Below, in pieces: positions 62,394 to 64,000 of a stretch of 64,000 nt of DNA. The position numbers and the translations under genes were made by a program. Every line of letters begins with the position of its first letter. Position 1 is the first letter of the stretch. The notes beneath the pieces were generated by a model that was given only the letters and a program-made list of their open reading frames with translations, ran no database searches and was not told the DNA's origin. Origin of the DNA: Thiotrichales bacterium (GTDB lineage Bacteria > Pseudomonadota > Gammaproteobacteria > Beggiatoales > Beggiatoaceae); the NCBI GenBank assembly GCA_016745035.1, contig JADGDE010000001.1, positions 410,507 to 474,506 on the forward strand, given 5' to 3'.

Positions 62394-63911
62394 ATGATGC
62401 CAAAATATCCTTTTGATGATCACCCTGAATTTTATCAGCATGATAACCGTCGTCATCGGGGTTTTAATCCGGTCAGCAAACATTTTTTAGAAACAAAATT
62501 TCGTGTTTTATTACCGCCAGAACAGATTAAAAACCAACATATCCTTGATTTAGGTGCTTGTTATGGTGCGGCGGGACAATGGGCATTATTTTATGGTGCT
62601 GCCAGTTATACGGGGGTGGAAATTCAGGCGGCTTATGTCAAACAAGCACGACAATGGTTGGCGCATTGGGATAAGCGTGCCCACATGGTTCAGCAAGATA
62701 TTCGCAGCTATTTGGCACAAAGTCATGCACAAGCCTTTGATTTAGTCTTAGTTGCTGGTGTGCTATATCATTTTGTTGATAGCAGTACGATCATTGAGGC
62801 AATTTGTCGTGTGGCTAAACACCGCGTTACGTTAGAGAGCAATTATCCACCGAGCATGTGTGCAGGTTTATTGCCATTGGATTGTGCTATCACTGAATAT
62901 GTCCCAGAACAAGAAGTCAATCTGGCAGATACAAAAGCATCCATGTTGGGTTTAGCAGCAAGTAGCTCCCTCGCGGCCCTTGATCTGTTTTTCCAACTCA
63001 ATGGTTTTCCTGTTGCCCAATCCTTAAAAATTCCCATCAGTGCAGAAACCTTAATTTATGATCAAAGTTTGCTCGGCAATACGGGATTGGATATTCGTTT
63101 TGCTGTCTGTTACCAGCGTGATACGCAAGCGTTGCCCTTAAAAAGCTTGGAGCAAAATCTTGCCAAACAGGTAGGGAAAACAGCCACTTGGGCGCATGAC
63201 CCACAGGCAAAAATACGCACGGATGCCTATCAGCAGCGCGCTAAAACCTTAGAAGAAAAAGAGATGAAGGGGCAATGGCGCTTTGATGCCAATATTGCTC
63301 AGCAATTTGAGGCTATTGCTAAGCGTGAAATCCCCGATTATTTGCGCGTGATTGATTTATGTCTGCAAATCATTGGCAAAAGTCCCCTACCACAGCCAAA
63401 AATCATTGATGTTGGCAGCGCTTTGGGCGAAACCCTGAAGCAATTACATCAGCGCGGTTATTACAAACTGTATGGCGTTGAGTGTTCAGCTGATATGTTA
63501 GCGCAATCATTTGATCAGGCAACGCTGATTCACGCAGAGCAGTTCCCCGAAACCTATGCGCCGTTTGATTATGTCTTGGTCAATTGGACTTTACATTTTA
63601 TTGCTGATAGAAAAGCTTATTTAGCTGCGATTAAGCGCTCGCTTAATGCGGGAGGGGTGTTGATTTTGACTGAAAAAATCAACAGCAGCGCTTGTACACA
63701 TGAATTGTATTATGATTTCAAACGCGCCAATGGGGTTTCTGAGACCGATATTGAACAAAAACGCCAACAAATTGAGGGCGTTTTAGTCACTTATCCTTTT
63801 AGCTGGTATTTAGATACTTTGGCAACGCTGGGTTTCATTGATATTGAAATTATTAATGCCACGCCTGCATTTATGAGTTTTATGGCAAAAAATCCACCCA
63901 GCTCAATCTGA
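62394..63911 (+). CDS. Two-domain SAM-dependent methyltransferase with CmoA-like C-terminal half
   Basis: A 505-residue protein made of two Rossmann methyltransferase domains. Domain 1 (about 35-250) has motif I ILDLGACYGAAGQW, GVEIQAAYVKQARQWL and VLVAGVLYHFVDSST. Domain 2 (about 295-500) resembles CmoA, the carboxy-SAM synthase: RFDANIAQQFEAIAKREIPD, motif I IIDVGSALGETLKQL, VLVNWTLHFIADRKAYLAAI, GGVLILTEK, and the distinctive DFKRANGVSETDIEQKRQQI (residues 441-460). CmoA and CmoB are normally separate; the GVLYH element of domain 1 recalls CmoB-type enzymes but also other families. A fused carboxy-SAM-making and -using enzyme is conceivable; substrate is unknown. Confidence 0.75.
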   Translation: MMPKYPFDDHPEFYQHDNRRHRGFNPVSKHFLETKFRVLLPPEQIKNQHILDLGACYGAAGQWALFYGAASYTGVEIQAAYVKQARQWLAHWDKRAHMVQQDIRSYLAQSHAQAFDLVLVAGVLYHFVDSSTIIEAICRVAKHRVTLESNYPPSMCAGLLPLDCAITEYVPEQEVNLADTKASMLGLAASSSLAALDLFFQLNGFPVAQSLKIPISAETLIYDQSLLGNTGLDIRFAVCYQRDTQALPLKSLEQNLAKQVGKTATWAHDPQAKIRTDAYQQRAKTLEEKEMKGQWRFDANIAQQFEAIAKREIPDYLRVIDLCLQIIGKSPLPQPKIIDVGSALGETLKQLHQRGYYKLYGVECSADMLAQSFDQATLIHAEQFPETYAPFDYVLVNWTLHFIADRKAYLAAIKRSLNAGGVLILTEKINSSACTHELYYDFKRANGVSETDIEQKRQQIEGVLVTYPFSWYLDTLATLGFIDIEIINATPAFMSFMAKNPPSSI

Positions 63912-64000
63912 AAATATCTGCATCCACGGTTGTCTTGGGTCAGCCGCGCCTTGGCGCAAACCCGTGTCAGGATCGATATAAATTGCGGCAACTGCCCCCA
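63903..64000 (-). CDS. C-terminal end of a probable gamma-glutamyltransferase (cut by the window)
   Basis: On the minus strand an open frame enters from the right edge and ends with TGA at 63903-63905, encoding AVAAIYIDPDTGLRQGAADP followed by RQPWMQIFSD. A strand, Asp-Pro-x-Thr-Gly, then Gly-Ala-Ala-Asp-Pro-Arg near the C-terminus is typical of gamma-glutamyltranspeptidases, which split glutathione in the periplasm. Only about 32 residues are in the window, so the assignment is tentative. Its stop overlaps the end of the convergent methyltransferase gene by nine bases. Confidence 0.5.
   Translation of the reverse strand, partial: GAVAAIYIDPDTGLRQGAADPRQPWMQIFSD

Overview
The window reads as chromosome of a gammaproteobacterium, moderately AT-rich. 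The housekeeping genes (leuS, argS, hisS, dusB, argB, yfhL, waaC, an algC-type phosphomannomutase) are of gammaproteobacterial type. A gene that looks like dsrS, a companion of the reverse dissimilatory sulfite reductase genes of sulfur oxidisers, together with many hybrid histidine kinases, caspase/CHAT proteases and dispersed repeats ending in TAACTGA, suggests a sulfur-oxidising Thiotrichales/Beggiatoaceae-like bacterium. The lineage is inference; no rRNA or tRNA gene was recognised here.

Layout. 1-1034: end of ccmA and a Pal-like lipoprotein. 1065-16144: a dense signalling region. It holds a REC-kinase, a Tat-exported NrtA/SsuA-like binding protein and a PAS-kinase-REC protein on the plus strand. 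An opposing operon encodes a TonB-dependent receptor, a YfiR-like periplasmic protein and a 1613-residue hybrid kinase. A second REC-first hybrid kinase follows. 16319-20718: an overlapping gene pair encoding an exported caspase-like (C14) protease and a membrane-anchored CHAT protease. 20695-33509: leuS, waaC, a small unknown gene, a sugar-epimerase-like gene, ferredoxin yfhL, two oligopeptide-type ABC permeases, a tandem DsbC-like protein that has lost its catalytic CxxC, an acyltransferase, a small antitoxin-like gene, argB, the phosphomannomutase and 5-FTHF cyclo-ligase.

33496-41006: a decayed vapBC module, two MITE-like elements sharing terminal repeats, a minus-strand run argS > dsrS-like > unknown, and hisS > dacB. 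41008-45142: an overlapping pair, a PhnD-like sensor with two PAS domains and no output domain, and a PAS-PAS-GGDEF diguanylate cyclase. 45430-54403: a ketopantoate-reductase-like protein, an aminotransferase, a NupC transporter, a methionine-heptad coiled-coil membrane protein, an FmdB variant, an OafA-like acyltransferase and a glycoside-hydrolase-like protein. 54469-55765: a small toxin-antitoxin/PIN island. 55885-64000: dusB, an LPG-synthase-like membrane protein, a TonB protein with a long Pro-Lys repeat, DUF971, a glycine-zipper lipoprotein, rmlD, a DUF945-like protein, a two-domain methyltransferase with a CmoA-like C-terminal half, and the C-terminal end of a probable gamma-glutamyltransferase.

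Two themes run through the window. The first is environmental sensing: five large sensor proteins, a diguanylate cyclase, and binding or receptor proteins with no cognate transporter. The second is a family of about 90-130 bp repeats (ends TAACTGATGTTACGC, internal hairpin) lying in intergenic gaps and against gene ends, in at least two places supplying stop codons. The most unusual protein content is the exported caspase/CHAT pair and the tandem, catalytically degraded DsbC-like protein.
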